From assembly GCA_014529385.2 (NCBI GenBank), contig CM043966.1, forward strand, positions 43,782,537 through 43,842,536: a stretch of 60,000 nt of DNA. Reading direction: 5' to 3'. The position numbers and the translations under genes are program-made. The DNA comes from Adiantum capillus-veneris. Its lineage: Eukaryota; Streptophyta; Polypodiopsida; Polypodiales; Pteridaceae. Shown piece by piece: positions 31,602 through 43,538 of this stretch (position 1 is the first letter of the stretch; each line of letters begins with the position of its first letter). The notes beneath the pieces were generated by a model. It was not told the DNA's origin. It saw only the letters and a program-made list of their open reading frames with translations, and ran no database searches.

Positions 31602-31881
31602 TCCCTAGTAGCGGCGAGCGAACCAGAAAGAGCCCAGCTTGAGAATCGCGCGGCCCCACCGTGCGAATTGTAGTCTGGAGAGGCGTCCTCTGCGACGGAC
31701 TGGGCCCAAGTCCCCTGGAAAGGGGCGTCAGAGAGGGTGAGAGCCCCGTCGAGCTCGGACCGTGTCGCTCCACGAGGCGTCGTCGACGAGTCGGGCTATT
31801 TTGGAATGCAGCCCTAAGTGGGTAGTAGATTCCATCCAAGGCTAAATACGGGCAAGAGACCGATAGGGAACAAGTACCGCA

Positions 31882-31914
<33 letters not shown>

Positions 31915-32414
31915 TCAAAAGTGCTTGAAATTGCTGGGAGGGAAGCGAATGGATGCCGCGGGTGCGCCCCGGTTGGATGCGGAACGGCGAGAGCTGGTCC
32001 GCCGCTCGACGCGGGGCGTTGGTCACCGTGGGCTGGTGCGGCGGGACAAGAGCGGGCTTTCGTCGGCCCACCGATGCCGTCGCGCCGACCGAGGAACGAA
32101 GTGCGCGCCACTGGTGATGGGCTTTACGCACCTGCGCGCTCGAGACACTGGCGCTCTGGGCTTTCCATCCGACCCGTCTTGAAACACAGACCAAGGAGTC
32201 TAACATGTACGCGAGCCGGTGGGTGGCAAACCCACGGAGGCGCAAGTAAACTGACAGGTCGAAAGGTTTGAGTGGGACCGTACCTGCTGGGACCCGAAAG
32301 ATGGTGAACTACGCCTGAGCAGGGCGAAGCCAGAGGAAACTCTGGTGGAGGCTCGTAGCGATACTGACGTGCAAATCGTTCGTCAGACTTGGGTATAGGG
32401 GCGAAAGACTAATA

Positions 32415-32466
<52 letters not shown>

Positions 32467-32743
32467 TCTTTGCAGTTTTATCAGGTAAAGCGAATGATTA
32501 GAGGCATCGAGGGTGAAACACCCTCGACCTATTCTCAAACTTTAAATAGGTAAGCGATCGGGGTTGCTCTGTTGAACCCCGGTGCGGAATGCGAGTTCCA
32601 AGTGGGCCATTTTTGGTAAGCAGAACTGGCGATGCGGGATGAACCGAAAGCCGGGTTACGGTGCCAAACTGCGCGCTAACCTAGATCCCACAAAGGGTGT
32701 TGATTGATTAAGACAGCAGGACGGTGGTCATGGAAGTCGAAAT

Positions 32744-32777
<34 letters not shown>

Positions 32778-33198
32778 TCAACTAGCCCCGAAAGTGGATG
32801 GCGCTGAAGCACGCGACCTATACCCAGCCATCAGGGCGAGTGCGAGGCCCCGATGAGTAGGAAGGCGTGGGGATCGTGGCGCAGCTCCAAGCGTGAGCCC
32901 GAGTGAAACGGCCCCCAGTGCAGATCTTGGTGGTAGTAGCAAATATTCAAATGAGAACTTTGAAGACCGAAGTGGAGAAAGGTTCCATGTGAACAGCAAT
33001 TGGACATGGGTTAGTCGATCCTAAGAGATGGCGCAGTCCTGTGTCAAGGACGCAATGCGCGCCATTCATCGAAAGGGAATCGGGTTAATATTCTCGAACC
33101 GGGACGTGGCGGTGGACGGCAACGTGACCGAATCCGGAGACGCCGACGGGGGCCCCGGGAAGAGTTCTCTTTTCTTTTTAACAGCCCGCCATCCCAAT
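31526..33198 (+). rRNA. 25S rRNA, 5' half only
   Basis: It begins near CCTCAGATCAGGCAAGGCTA with the conserved CCGCTGAGTTTAAGCATATC segment and runs collinear for about 1.67 kb. It breaks off after TTTTAACAGCCCGCCATCCC. The rest of the 25S and the intergenic spacer are absent. Confidence 0.93.
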
Positions 33199-34111
33199 GT
33201 GTTTGCGGGTCGCCGTGACGGACGTCCATAGCATAGCTCTCAAGCATCAACATGTTTATTAATACAAGGGAAGCGACTCGGATGAGGCATGGAAACTCAC
33301 TAGGGTGTCATTCCTAATGAAGTGAACTCGAAGAGATGCAACTACTAACTCTACAAGCAAATCAAACGCATTACCGCCAAGTAATTTGCCTATGTCCTCC
33401 TACACAACTCTACAATCATCACGCACGTTTACCATGCAAATCATATCGGAATCGCATGAAACTGGAAGGGAAGCTACACGGGATTATCAGGAACATATCC
33501 TATCACTGTCACAGCATTCTGGAGAGGTACAAAGATCGCGATCGCTCGTCCCAAAGTCAGCAAAAACAGCGAACAGGTGATCCTAATGGGTCGTTTTAGG
33601 GTCCCTAAAGCCCCTCCTAGGGTCAAAACAACATAAAACACGCACATAGACACTCAAAACAGCGATTTAAGGCCTCAAACTCGTAGTTGAAAACCTACAC
33701 CGAATCTTGAATGATTACACTTGAATGGAAGATCGAGATGAGAGGAACACAATGCAATAAACAAATCTGAATTTGGATTGCCGTAGCCGCAATGGCGAAG
33801 ATTACAAGTTTGAACAAGAAGGAGCTCTCAAACGTACGTTGTCTTTTCAGTTTTCCATCAAAAATATTATGTTCAAACTTACAAAAAATGACCTTTATAG
33901 ATTAGGTCTTTACAAATGGCTTGTCCGGCCGTAAGCTCCTAAACTTCTAACTGGCTCTCTAATATACAATTGCTCCCATAAGAATAATCATACATCCTTT
34001 GACAAATTCTCGGCTTAGAGATGCTTCCTTACAAAAGAATTTTACAATGGTTTCTCAGAAAAATATGATCCTTCTCTGGAAACGGACGCTTGTTGCTTCG
34101 TCCGCCAAACA
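33199..34111 (-). repeat. putative 3' LTR of element D, truncated at rDNA
   Basis: It begins TGTTTGGCGG on the minus strand directly after a polypurine tract and runs to the rDNA junction. There is no gene. No second copy was found, so the call rests on the tract and position. Confidence 0.4.
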
Positions 34112-34125
34112 CTCCCCCCTTCCTT
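34112..34125 (-). other. polypurine tract of element D
   Basis: Minus-strand AAGGAAGGGGGGAG, identical to tracts at 21757-21770 and 39401-39414. Confidence 0.65.
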
Positions 34126-34255
34126 ATCCTTGCACACCCTCGTGCATGTTCAATGCTTTGGCCGTTGATGTGGCTCCAATGAAGCAAGTGTCGCTGAAAA
34201 TCTTCTTGTTCGTAGGATGGCTTCCAGGGCTTCTTGATGTTGTCTGAATGGATTT

Positions 34256-37121
34256 TCAGATAACGTGTGTTGGTATGCTACGTACCTTACCTTGAGGTTC
34301 TTTTGCCACCATAGGATGGAAAATCCTTGAGTCAATTTTGAATAATCCTGTGACGAAGGCCTCTTCGAATGTCTGCGAGTAGTGTGAGGGCGGGTACATT
34401 AGCCTGGAGTACATGGCCATCAATATGTGTCGTGGCGGTGAATCTTGTAGATTCCAGCAGATGCCTCTGTGTCCTTCCAAGAACAGATTCCACGGATGAT
34501 CGTCGCCTTCAGTGTCTTTAAACACATGGATGCAGGTGACGATCATCCGGGCTATCTTTACGGCATAGTAGAGGAAACGGGAGGTACTCATGGCCAAATC
34601 CTTCCACCTACTCTTCTGGTTGTAAGTATGCCAGGGATGCTGAATCCATTATCTTCTTTTCATAGAGCATGTACTCCTTTGTTGGCCCCTCTGGCATGTC
34701 CTGAATGCTCTCATTGAGCTCATCTCTAATATCTAGATCTGGCCCTTTAAATTCATGCTCCTGTTGCCCTTGGTGTGATGTTCCAGGCAAATCTGGCACT
34801 TGTTGTCCGGGCAGCAGTTGTGGTTGACTCTGGGCTTTGTCTGCTTTGATTTGTTTTTTAAAAAGCAGATCTTCTTTTTCCTTTAGCAGCGTGTCACCGA
34901 TCTGCTTCTGAGTTTGTAATTCGGCGCTTGTTTGAGATAATTGCTGCTCCAGTTCTTTTAGCTTTAGCTCATTTGCCGCCGTTTGGGCCACCATTCCTGA
35001 TACGAGCAGCTGTCTTTGAAGCTTTTCTTGCTCTAGCTCCACTTTTAGTGCCGGTACAGTGTTCACTGTTGTGGCATCGTCAGATGTGGAGACCAATGCC
35101 CCAGCAGGTTCCTGATTCTCCATCAAAGTTGTCAAAGTGCCTTTGACAGTATTGTATGAACTGCTAAGCCTCTGAAATCTTGTGCTCTCGTAGGCAAGCT
35201 GCTCCGTTGCTTTTTGTACTCTTGTCGTCACTTCTTGGCACTCCTTTTCTTTGGCGGTCAAGTCTGTCCTGACGTCCACCAAGTCTTTGATCAGAGACTG
35301 AGCCTGTTGTCGCTTAAGGTCTCTCTCCTCCGTTATGCGTTCTAGTTGCGCCCTCTGGCTTTCTAACTCCTCTTGCCCAGATGCTTGCTTTTGTTGGGCC
35401 TTCTGTACCTGCCTTTCCTTTTCACTCAGCACCACGTGCTGACACTAGAATTGCCGTTCTAATTTCCTTAGAGTTTGCTTGTAATCAAACCAGCCACCAC
35501 TGCCTGGCAGGCTTCGTAGTATCCGATTGCTTCTGTAGGAGGTATAAACTCCTTTTGCGAGGTTGAAGGGGGAGGAGTTGGCTGTTTTTTGTTCGATGGA
35601 GAAGGGGGGGGAGGAGGTGATTTGGGCGAGGGAGGAGGTGGGCTTGATTCTGCTCGTGCATGCCTCTTTTTTGAAGTCTCTTCCCCTTGTTGTGAAGCAG
35701 ATGCTTCCGCTTTTCTTTTCTTTAAAATCCTGATGATTCTTTGGTGGGTGAGATCCGCCGCCCGTCGCGCTTCTAGATTCCTCTCTCTTTGGATCTTCTT
35801 TAGCTGCTCTGCCTGGTTTGTTTCATCAGCCGCGTCTTTCTCCTTCGTTCCTTCAGTGGACTGCAAACAGATGTCCACTTCCGCAGCCTTTCGCTATGCT
35901 TCTAACCTTTGATTTTCTGCGCGTATGCGAGTTGCATTATCTATTCTTTCTTGCCTTTCCCTTTCGAATCTTCTTTTTTGTGTCTGTTGTGTTGCAGCCG
36001 CTCTAGCCTGTCGGTCAGCCCTTAACTTGGTTCTTCTTTCCTCAACTCTTTGTTGAGCTTCCTCATATGCTTTTTGCAGGTCGGACTGCGGTACTGCACT
36101 TCTCTCCCCTCTTTTTCTCTCGAGTGGTTTTGTGGAGTCTTACTCCTCGCTTTCTTCAAACTCTGATGGCCGGTTTTCTTTCGACTCTTGAGATTTTCCT
36201 TCATCATCTGTCTCCGTTTTTTCTTCATCACTCGAGCTTTTGTTGGTGGCCTTCGCTGAGCGCGATGATGTCGTGCTAGGGGTCGTCCTTACTGAATGAG
36301 CAACCAGCTTTGCTTTCTGTATCAGGGCAGTTTGAGAACTGGCAGCTGGCAAATCTTCAATCGTTCCCAAAGCCTGGTATGCTATTCTGGTTAGCATCCG
36401 CCCTGCGTTCATGTAGCTTTTGTTTTTTGCCGAGCTTTTCAAATTTTCTTCAATCAGGTTTTCAAAATGTAAGAACCGTAGTCGCAGGGAATGGTTCTAT
36501 TTTCGACCGTAGCCATGACCACGGCAATGTGCAGGATTGGCTCGGTGTAGCGAGGAGGCTTTTGTACTCTGAAATGCTGAGAGATCAATCTCATCGGCAA
36601 TTCTAGCTCTCCGTATATCATGTCACTGTATTGTATTTGTTTCCCTTTGCTTTGACAAATGCCTTCTCATTATCCAGTGACTTTGTCTTCGCCAGCAAAT
36701 CCTGTTTCCCTGGGAGGAAATGCAAAGCTTCATTGTTGATGATTTCTTTCGTGATCTTTACTTTCACCTTCGATCCATCCTTGTCCGTGAGCATTGCCTG
36801 CCCATCATATTGTATCGAGCTCATGAGCTCGTGGGCCCTCATGTAATTTGTTCCCCATGGCTGTAATCTGAAAAATTGCTCCAAGTGCACAGCTCGCACT
36901 GCCTCTATTACCTCGGGCCTTCGGTGGAGGTTCCATATCTCTCGTGGCATGATAGTTGTCTTTACCAAGTCACCATCAGCATCCTTAAACTTCGAGGTGA
37001 ATATGTGGGCAGGGATTTGAGCAAGTATTTCATCCGAGATGTGAGCCTTTTCATTTGTAGCGAGCTCCTCCACTTCATATGGTGTTGATGTCCACTGCCT
37101 TTCTTTCTTTTGGCAAGGCAT
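34256..37121 (-). pseudogene. element D: degraded coiled-coil gag-like protein
   Basis: Minus-strand pieces (37121-36618, 36442-36140, 35878-35468, 35435-34608, 34597-34256) form one broken reading with several frameshifts and in-frame stops. The N-terminal domain (MPCQKKERQW, EIWNLHRRPEVIEAV, MRLISQHFRVQKPPRY) has no family I can name. A Glu/Lys/Ser-rich linker, a long Gln/Glu/Arg coiled coil and a proline-rich piece (PPPPSPKSPPPPPSP) follow. No protease, RT or integrase motif is seen. A polypurine tract follows the C-terminus, so it is probably the sole product of a non-autonomous LTR element. Confidence 0.5.
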
Positions 37122-39400
37122 TCTGTGTGAGGAGAATTACAAGATGTCAGGATTTTCCCTTCGCAATCAATCGCATTTAGACTTTTAGTAAAAAACAGTT
37201 CAAAAGTTAAAACTGATCATAACTTGAACAAATTTCATCCATTCTTGTCCATATTTCACCAGTGGGACTAGGAAGACTAGAGCTATGACTGATTAAAATC
37301 TGAGCCAATTCTGGAGCTGAGGTACATCGATCGCGATTGTAGTACAGAGGCCAAAATTAGATTTCATCACATGAGTGGGTTGCTGATAGTTGGAGGGTCA
37401 TTTTGGTCCACTCTGTGTTTCATTTGAACCACTTTTGAGTTTACAGGTCCCAATTCTGGGTTACAAGGGAGTTTTGGACTAGACTTTGACTTTTTATGAG
37501 TTTTTGATGTCCAAATGGCTTTAAACTTGGTTGGTGACTTGAACAAGATGTATACAAGGGATCTGATAGGTTTTGATCTGATAGGTTTTGAGGTACACCG
37601 ATCGTGATCGGTGTTCTGGGTCTTTTTTTGGTGAAAACTAGATGGTCATGAACCCCTATGCCTGCCGAGCCCACTGATGATTTATTTCCAAGTTTGGACT
37701 TAAAATGAACAAATTAGAGCAATTTTTCACTGTTTGACCATATTTTACTAAGTCTAACCATATTGAGTTTTCCTGATGAAATTTAGTTGGATCCTGGAGT
37801 TAGTTGAAGTTAGTTTTAGAGCTCCCACTGCTTCCATGAGGTTCTGCTACCATCAGACTACTCCATTGTCTAATCTTGACCTTATCAGGCACTTTATACC
37901 CTGTTTTAGGAGGTTTTCCAGATTTGTGCATTTTTCAGGCATTCCTTGGATATCCATGTGATGCTTGAGCATCCCTAAGTGACCTTTTGATCTTTGGCAT
38001 TGGCTCGGCTCCAATTCTATCTTTGTGTGATCGTTCGAGACCGAAGTGACTATATCTGTACTTGTAGGAGATTCTGAGATCCATTCGAGGTTTTCTACAA
38101 CTGTTCTGACTCTTAGTCGGGCAAGTGTACCTTTCAAACCATCCATCATTATTTTTAACCGGATTTTGGTAGTTGTAGGTCAAGTTTTCCCTTTTCGGTT
38201 GTGTTTGACAAATTAGGCCCATTCCATGAGCAAAATTTGTGCATTTTCCTTGAAAATTCAAGAGAGTGTACTTTTAACTGAGTTCCAAGCCTGGGCCAAA
38301 TCAAAAGTTGCAAAACCTGCATCTGGGGGCACCGATCACGATCGTACCATAGAGGCCAAAATTGATTTTGACACCAGCAAATTGTAGGCGAGGCTGAGGG
38401 GAGGTGTTTTGCATGTTCTGTCCCAAATTTTGTCAGTGAGGTACACCGATCGCGATCGGTGTACCAGCACCAAATTGTGATTTGACCATATGGCTTTGTT
38501 CCTGACCTTGTGGGGAGCACATTGATGTGTTCTGTGCCTGAAAAAGTTTTGTTTGGATGCCTCTAAGGGCCCTTGACCTCTTTGACCCGATCCGACTTTG
38601 ATTTGATCCCTTCGCCCGTTTGTGCAATGATTCACGCTTGCATGCGTAATAGACTTGATCTTTACTTGATAAGGAACATATTTGTGAAATCTGGTGTGAA
38701 ATGATGGCTCCGATCGTCCGTACGGGGTAGAAAGAAGCTCGCTCTAGGTCAAAAAGCTCTCTCCTTCTCTCTCAAAATGTGAAAATGAACAATGAGCTAG
38801 AATTTGGCCTACCTGGTCTATATCTTCCCGAGATTTTCGTGACACAGGGTTGATTTTCCTCACCTTTGATCCCGATATAATTTGCATACCACCTGTGGGT
38901 TGAACCGCTTGTCATTCCGGCGTCATATGACCATTTGATGCGATTTTGGCGAAATGTAGTCATGATCATTAAGGCTGAAATTCGACATCTTCAGATTAGC
39001 TTCATATCTTCCCTGCTTGATAACCTTATCATGATACTTCGACTTTTGCTTCCAGAACTTGATTCCGACACTTGTGAGCGAGATTTTTTAATTTTTGATG
39101 TCTTATTAACGAAAATCGAACAAAATAAATTGAAAATACTTATTAACTGGCAAAAATTAGCCAAAATTATTATACTCACCCCTAAGCATATATTTTCTCT
39201 AGAAGCATCACAATGCTCCGGATTTTGTCATTACAGCTCATTATTATGCTGGTCGGATGATACAAAAACGCTAAAATTGCCAGGTTTTGATTGAATATGT
39301 TCAAAATTGAACTTTAAATAATGAAAAAACGCACACATTATGTACATATATACACGTTGGACCCCTTAATGGCCATGACTGTTTCTAGATTCATCAATTA
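37122..39400 (-). repeat. non-coding stretch, possible LTR of gypsy A, with repeated palindromes
   Basis: It starts immediately 3' of the gypsy A polypurine tract (39401). There is no gene. Quasi-palindromes built on ATCG/GATCGCGATC occur at 37321-37346, 37592-37615, 38328-38349 and 38441-38464. The last is perfect over 24 bases (GTACACCGATCG and its reverse complement). Shared flanking words such as AGGCCAAAATT indicate a dispersed repeat unit. Confidence 0.5.
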
Positions 39401-40829
39401 CTCCCCCCTTCCTTGTCTGAGTCGTCCCAGACGAAGGTTGGGTGCATGTGCATGGGTTTTGGAATCTGTGTCTATGCATGGCCGTGTAATGTGGCCCTAT
39501 TCTGATGTTTGAGACAATGCGTTGGGTAACAAGGTGCTGTGCAAGATGCGGGGACTGAATGTAGTTTTCAGTGGCTTTTGATGGCGAGGGTAGCTGTTTA
39601 TGGAACAGAAGAGCTTGCAATCGAATTGCTCTTTCCTTGATTGTGGGTGTTGTGATGGCAACTATTTTTGGAACCCATTTGTATACGGTTTGTTGCATCT
39701 TGACAAATTCTGCTTTAGTTTTCACAGGTTTCCAGTGCCATTTTGGAGGTTCAGGCTTCTTGTTTTGAGTTTTGGGTTTCCTTTTGAGCTCTGTCGCCAA
39801 ATTTTTAGTTTTCTCCAGTTTTGGTTGCCATTTCCACTTTGGAGTAACTTTTGAAGGTCTTTGAGATGATGTTACTGCCATCTGGAGTTTGTCCTTAGGT
39901 AGCCATATCTTGCTCGATTTGTTGTTCAACAATCTTTTCTTTATCCATACTTTTCGATTAACCTTTTGTGGTGTTTTTGGATTTTTTTCGATGAGGATAC
40001 TCGGCCACGAGTGATTTGTCTTGGCGAATGGAGTCATGTACACGTTAGAGTCGTGTGTGTACCTTAACGCATGTTCTGACCATTCAGTGGCTGCATTGTA
40101 CGTTCTCATCCATGGAACTCCCAAGCATATTGATTCTCTGATTTCTCCGTCTTTCATTACAAAAAATTGATGAGGACAACTATTTCCATCAAGATTGATT
40201 GGTAAGTTTACTATCCCCAATGTTGGCATTGTTTCACCGTTTGCTGCTTGTAGATCATGTGTGGATTGCACGAGGGGTTCATCTGTAAGCATCCTGTAAG
40301 TGGAGAAGTTGACCGCATTGACTCTTGCTCCTGTGTCAATCAATGCTCGTTGATATCTACCATGCGGGAGTCTGACATTGATGCGAACATCGATTCCTGT
40401 CTCCCATTGCTCATCAGTTTGAATTATAGATAAAGGAATTTGAGCCGTATCTGCTGGTTGAGGAAGTCTTTGCTTTTGTAAGGTTTGTTTTCGTTTTAAA
40501 ATCCTGACTTTGTCCTCCTCCTGCGCTTTAGCTTTTGTCTCCTTGACTTTGTTCTTGCGCTCCTTCGCAGCGTGTATTGTGGCAAGCATCTCTGAAGTTA
40601 GTGGTAGGTTGTATTTCTTTAGTCTGCAACCACTAATCCAGTTAGGCATTTCCTCTCCCTCTAATGTTGCAAGTTTAATGGCACCGCTAGATGATATGTC
40701 ATGAATCACATAGGGTCCATTGCCTCGCTTTTTGAGTTTCCGGGAATGTTGTTTCACGGTATACATTAAGATGTAATCCCCAACAGCAAATTCCTTGCTG
40801 ATAACATGTTGATCAAAGAATGATTTCAT
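39366..40829 (-). pseudogene. gypsy A polyprotein C-terminus: integrase tail, aspartic protease, W-x-P-K repeats
   Basis: 487 open codons in the same frame as the integrase core, separated from it by a single TGA (40833-40835). Residues 1-75 are the integrase C-terminal domain (VGDYILMYTVKQH, KRGNGPYVIHDI). A charged linker covers 85-125. A retropepsin-like domain covers 140-260, with ALIDTGARVNAV (Asp165) and CLGVPWMRTYNAATEW (235-250). Then come W-x-P-K-like motifs at 295, 309, 334, 366 and 385. In Ty3/gypsy elements the protease normally precedes RT, so this order is unusual. It is continuous, with no stop between integrase tail and protease. Confidence 0.82.
39401..39414 (-). other. polypurine tract of gypsy A
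   Basis: Minus-strand AAGGAAGGGGGGAG lies inside the last codons of the polyprotein; the ORF ends about 35 bases further. Confidence 0.65.
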
Positions 40830-40832
40830 GTT

Positions 40833-41378
40833 TCATTTTTGCGCGTAGATTGATGCAACGGCTCTCAATCTAGTTTCATCCAATTTTTCCAGGACATCTA
40901 CCTGATTGGATAATTCATGGCCCGTCCATTCTAATTGTTTAGCGACTCGAAGCGTGGGGATAAGGAATTCAAGTGGCAAAATCGCTTGAATTCCATAAAC
41001 CATGTTGAACGGAGTCGTTCCGATTGACGTTTTGTAAGCTACTCTATATGCCCATAAGGCTGAATGCAACTTTTGATCCCAGTCAGCTCTCGATTCGCCA
41101 ACAATTTTGGTGAGAATTGTCACCAAAAATTTATTCGTACTTTCTGCTTGGCCATTCGCTTGTGGGTGATAGGGAGAGGACTTTCTGTGAATTACCATGA
41201 ATTCATCCAATAGGAATTCGATCACCTCATTGATGAAGTGAGTTCCTCTATCGCTCACTAGCTCAATTGGTAAGCCATATCTGGTGAAAAAGTTCTCATA
41301 CAAAAACTATGCTGTCATTTTTGCATCATTTTTTGTTGTTGCTTTAGCTTCCACCCATTTTGTTAGATAATCTGTTGC
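40833..41378 (-). pseudogene. gypsy A integrase core, 3' part
   Basis: It contains TKWVEAKATTKNDAK, then LVSDRGTHF and HPQANGQAESTNK, the second Asp and the Glu of the D,D,E triad. The first Asp (KWGIDFVGQ) lies across the Cop1 insertion at 50815-51002. A TAG near 41305 interrupts the frame. Confidence 0.85.
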
Positions 41379-41570
41379 TGTTGGGGTATAAAGCCCAATG
41401 TGATCGCCCAGGTAAGTGGGCGGGCCGCGAGGTATGTACACATATTCTTTTGTAAAAACCTAATAAGAACTCACTATGCTCTACACATTACAGTAGAGCG
41501 AGTTCACCATATCGTCGTGCTCTTCTTCTCGCACTCTCTCTCGCGTCGCACTTCCGCTCGTACTCCTTCA
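41379..41570 (+). repeat. 5' LTR of Cop1 (192 bp)
   Basis: Begins TGTTGGGGTATAAAGCCC and ends TACTCCTTCA. Confidence 0.95.
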
Positions 41571-41572
41571 AC

Positions 41573-41584
41573 TGGTATCAGAGC
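41573..41584 (+). other. primer-binding site of Cop1
   Basis: TGGTATCAGAGC, the usual initiator-methionine tRNA site, lies two bases after the LTR. Confidence 0.9.
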
Positions 41585-42614
41585 TCAGATCGAGGCTCGG
41601 GGAAGCACTGCAGGAGGCTAGAGTCACTAGCTCAGATTGGAGTGAAATTCGACAGGCGAAGATACGGCCCCAATCTCAGCCACCGTTCGGCTTCGACAAA
41701 GTTCTGCGCATACCATTTTTTACTACGTGGTCTCGACGGGTGCAGATCCGACTCTGCAAATTTGGGGTTTTCGGCCTACGACTACAGGTGCTGAGGATAT
41801 CGACACTCCCAGAGTGTTGATTTGTGGCTGTCTACACATCGAAGGATGGCTCACAGTTCTTGGAGGCGTGTCACATACGACACGGGCGCATCTACACACA
41901 GACTGTAGGCGACATCCACTAGTTCATCAGGTAGATTGTGTTTGCTGCTTGATATTCCAGATTTCATCCTGACATTGCAGGTACTTCCACATGGGATGTA
42001 TTTTCAGAGATGATGTATGTCTGTTGAGGGTTTGCTGGCTGTGAGTCACGCAGCAAACAACCGCCGCAGCGGTTACAGCATACAGTGGGAAATTTGTGGA
42101 TGTATGACTTTGTGGGAAGTCTATGTACTGTCAGATTTACTGCAGCCTTTGTTGAGGGTCGAGTGAGGTTTTATTGAGCTGGGGGATTCTCGAATGTTGA
42201 GATCCTTTCAGTGATACAGGTCTTGGAGCGATCCCTCGAGCACCCTTAGATAGGCAGCTAGGATGTATTGACTGTGAGTTAGACAGTTGGGATTGCATCT
42301 TTGCTTTACTGCCGTTGAGGCATTGTCGCAGTCTATGCCTACAGGACAGTGACAGGACAGTCAGAGACAGTACAGGTGCAGGACAGGTTTACCCACAGCT
42401 TACAGTGTTAGAGAGACAGTGGTTTTTTGAGCTGTTTTTGGGTCTGTTTTTTAGTACACCAGAGCCATTTTACAAAGGAGACTCTGCCAAAATTTTTGCA
42501 GAATCTGAAGCTTTCTTGGTTCATTTGACAGGTTGATATTCGTTCAGAGGTCAGTTTACAGGGTAAACTCTGCCGAATTTTTCCCAGGAAAGTAAACTAT
42601 TGTGAAGCGTAGCT
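41585..42614 (+). other. Cop1 5' leader
   Basis: About 1 kb between the primer-binding site and the gag ATG. No gene seen; short ORFs only. Confidence 0.6.
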
Positions 42615-43538
42615 ATGGCTGGATCACAGGACACTGCTCTTTACAATATCAAGAAGCTGGATGGAACCAATTTCCCATTGTGGAAGAAGCAGATTTGGCA
42701 CGTGTTGGTACAAAAGAAGCAGATAAAACCTATAAAGCTCAAGGGGATAAAACCAGAAGATATGGACGAAGATGAATGGAGCGAAATGGATGAATTGGCA
42801 CTTTCTACCATTATGTTGACTTTGGCTGAAAGCGTTTACTTCAATGTAGCAGACGAGATGTCAGCTTATCAAGCATGGTTAAAGCTGAGTGATCTTTATG
42901 AGAAGCAGAGTGTAGCTTCATAGGTATACTAGCTTAAGAAGCTTGTTGACTTGAAGATGAAAGAAGGGACACCTATGTCCAATCATCTGAATGAATTCAA
43001 CACAATCTATAGTCAGTTGTAAGCTCAAGGTGTCAAGTTTGATGAACCTGTTAGAGCTATGTTCCTGTTGATCACATTGCCGAAAAGTTGGGACACTTTT
43101 CGCACAGCTTTGAGTAATTCTGCACCTCCAGATGGTTTGAACATAGCAGGTGTAGAAGGAAGTCTGCTTACTGAAGAAACCAATAGAAAGACCATAGACA
43201 AAGGCAAAGGAACAGCCTTAGTTGTCAGGGGAAGGACCAAAGAAAAGTACAAAGGTGGAAAGAGGAATCAGTCTCGTAGCAAGTCCCGCAGTGCTAAAGG
43301 CAAGAGTGACATAGAATGCTACCATTGTGGCAAGAAGGGTCACATGAAAAGAGACTGCAGAGAATGGAAAGCAGAAAAAGGCAAAGAGAAAGCTGAAGAC
43401 CATGGTGAGAAGAACAAGTCCTCAGTGAAGATTCAAGAAATAAATGTGACAAACACTTTTGCAGTGGATGACAGTCTAGTGTCAGGAGACATACTTCTTG
43501 AAGAATACAATGGACTCAGCTCTTCTTACAGCATCTGA
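42615..43538 (+). pseudogene. Cop1 gag
   Basis: ATG at 42615 (MAGSQDTALYN, LDGTNFPLWKKQIW). In-frame TAG at 42921 and TAA at 43020. The downstream piece contains a canonical knuckle CYHCGKKGHMKRDC. It overlaps the protease frame by 41 bases (43498-43538); that frame differs, so one indel is likely. Confidence 0.87.

Noticed and set aside
31546-33253. ORFs on both strands
   Set aside because: They overlap conserved 25S rRNA sequence and have no protein signature.
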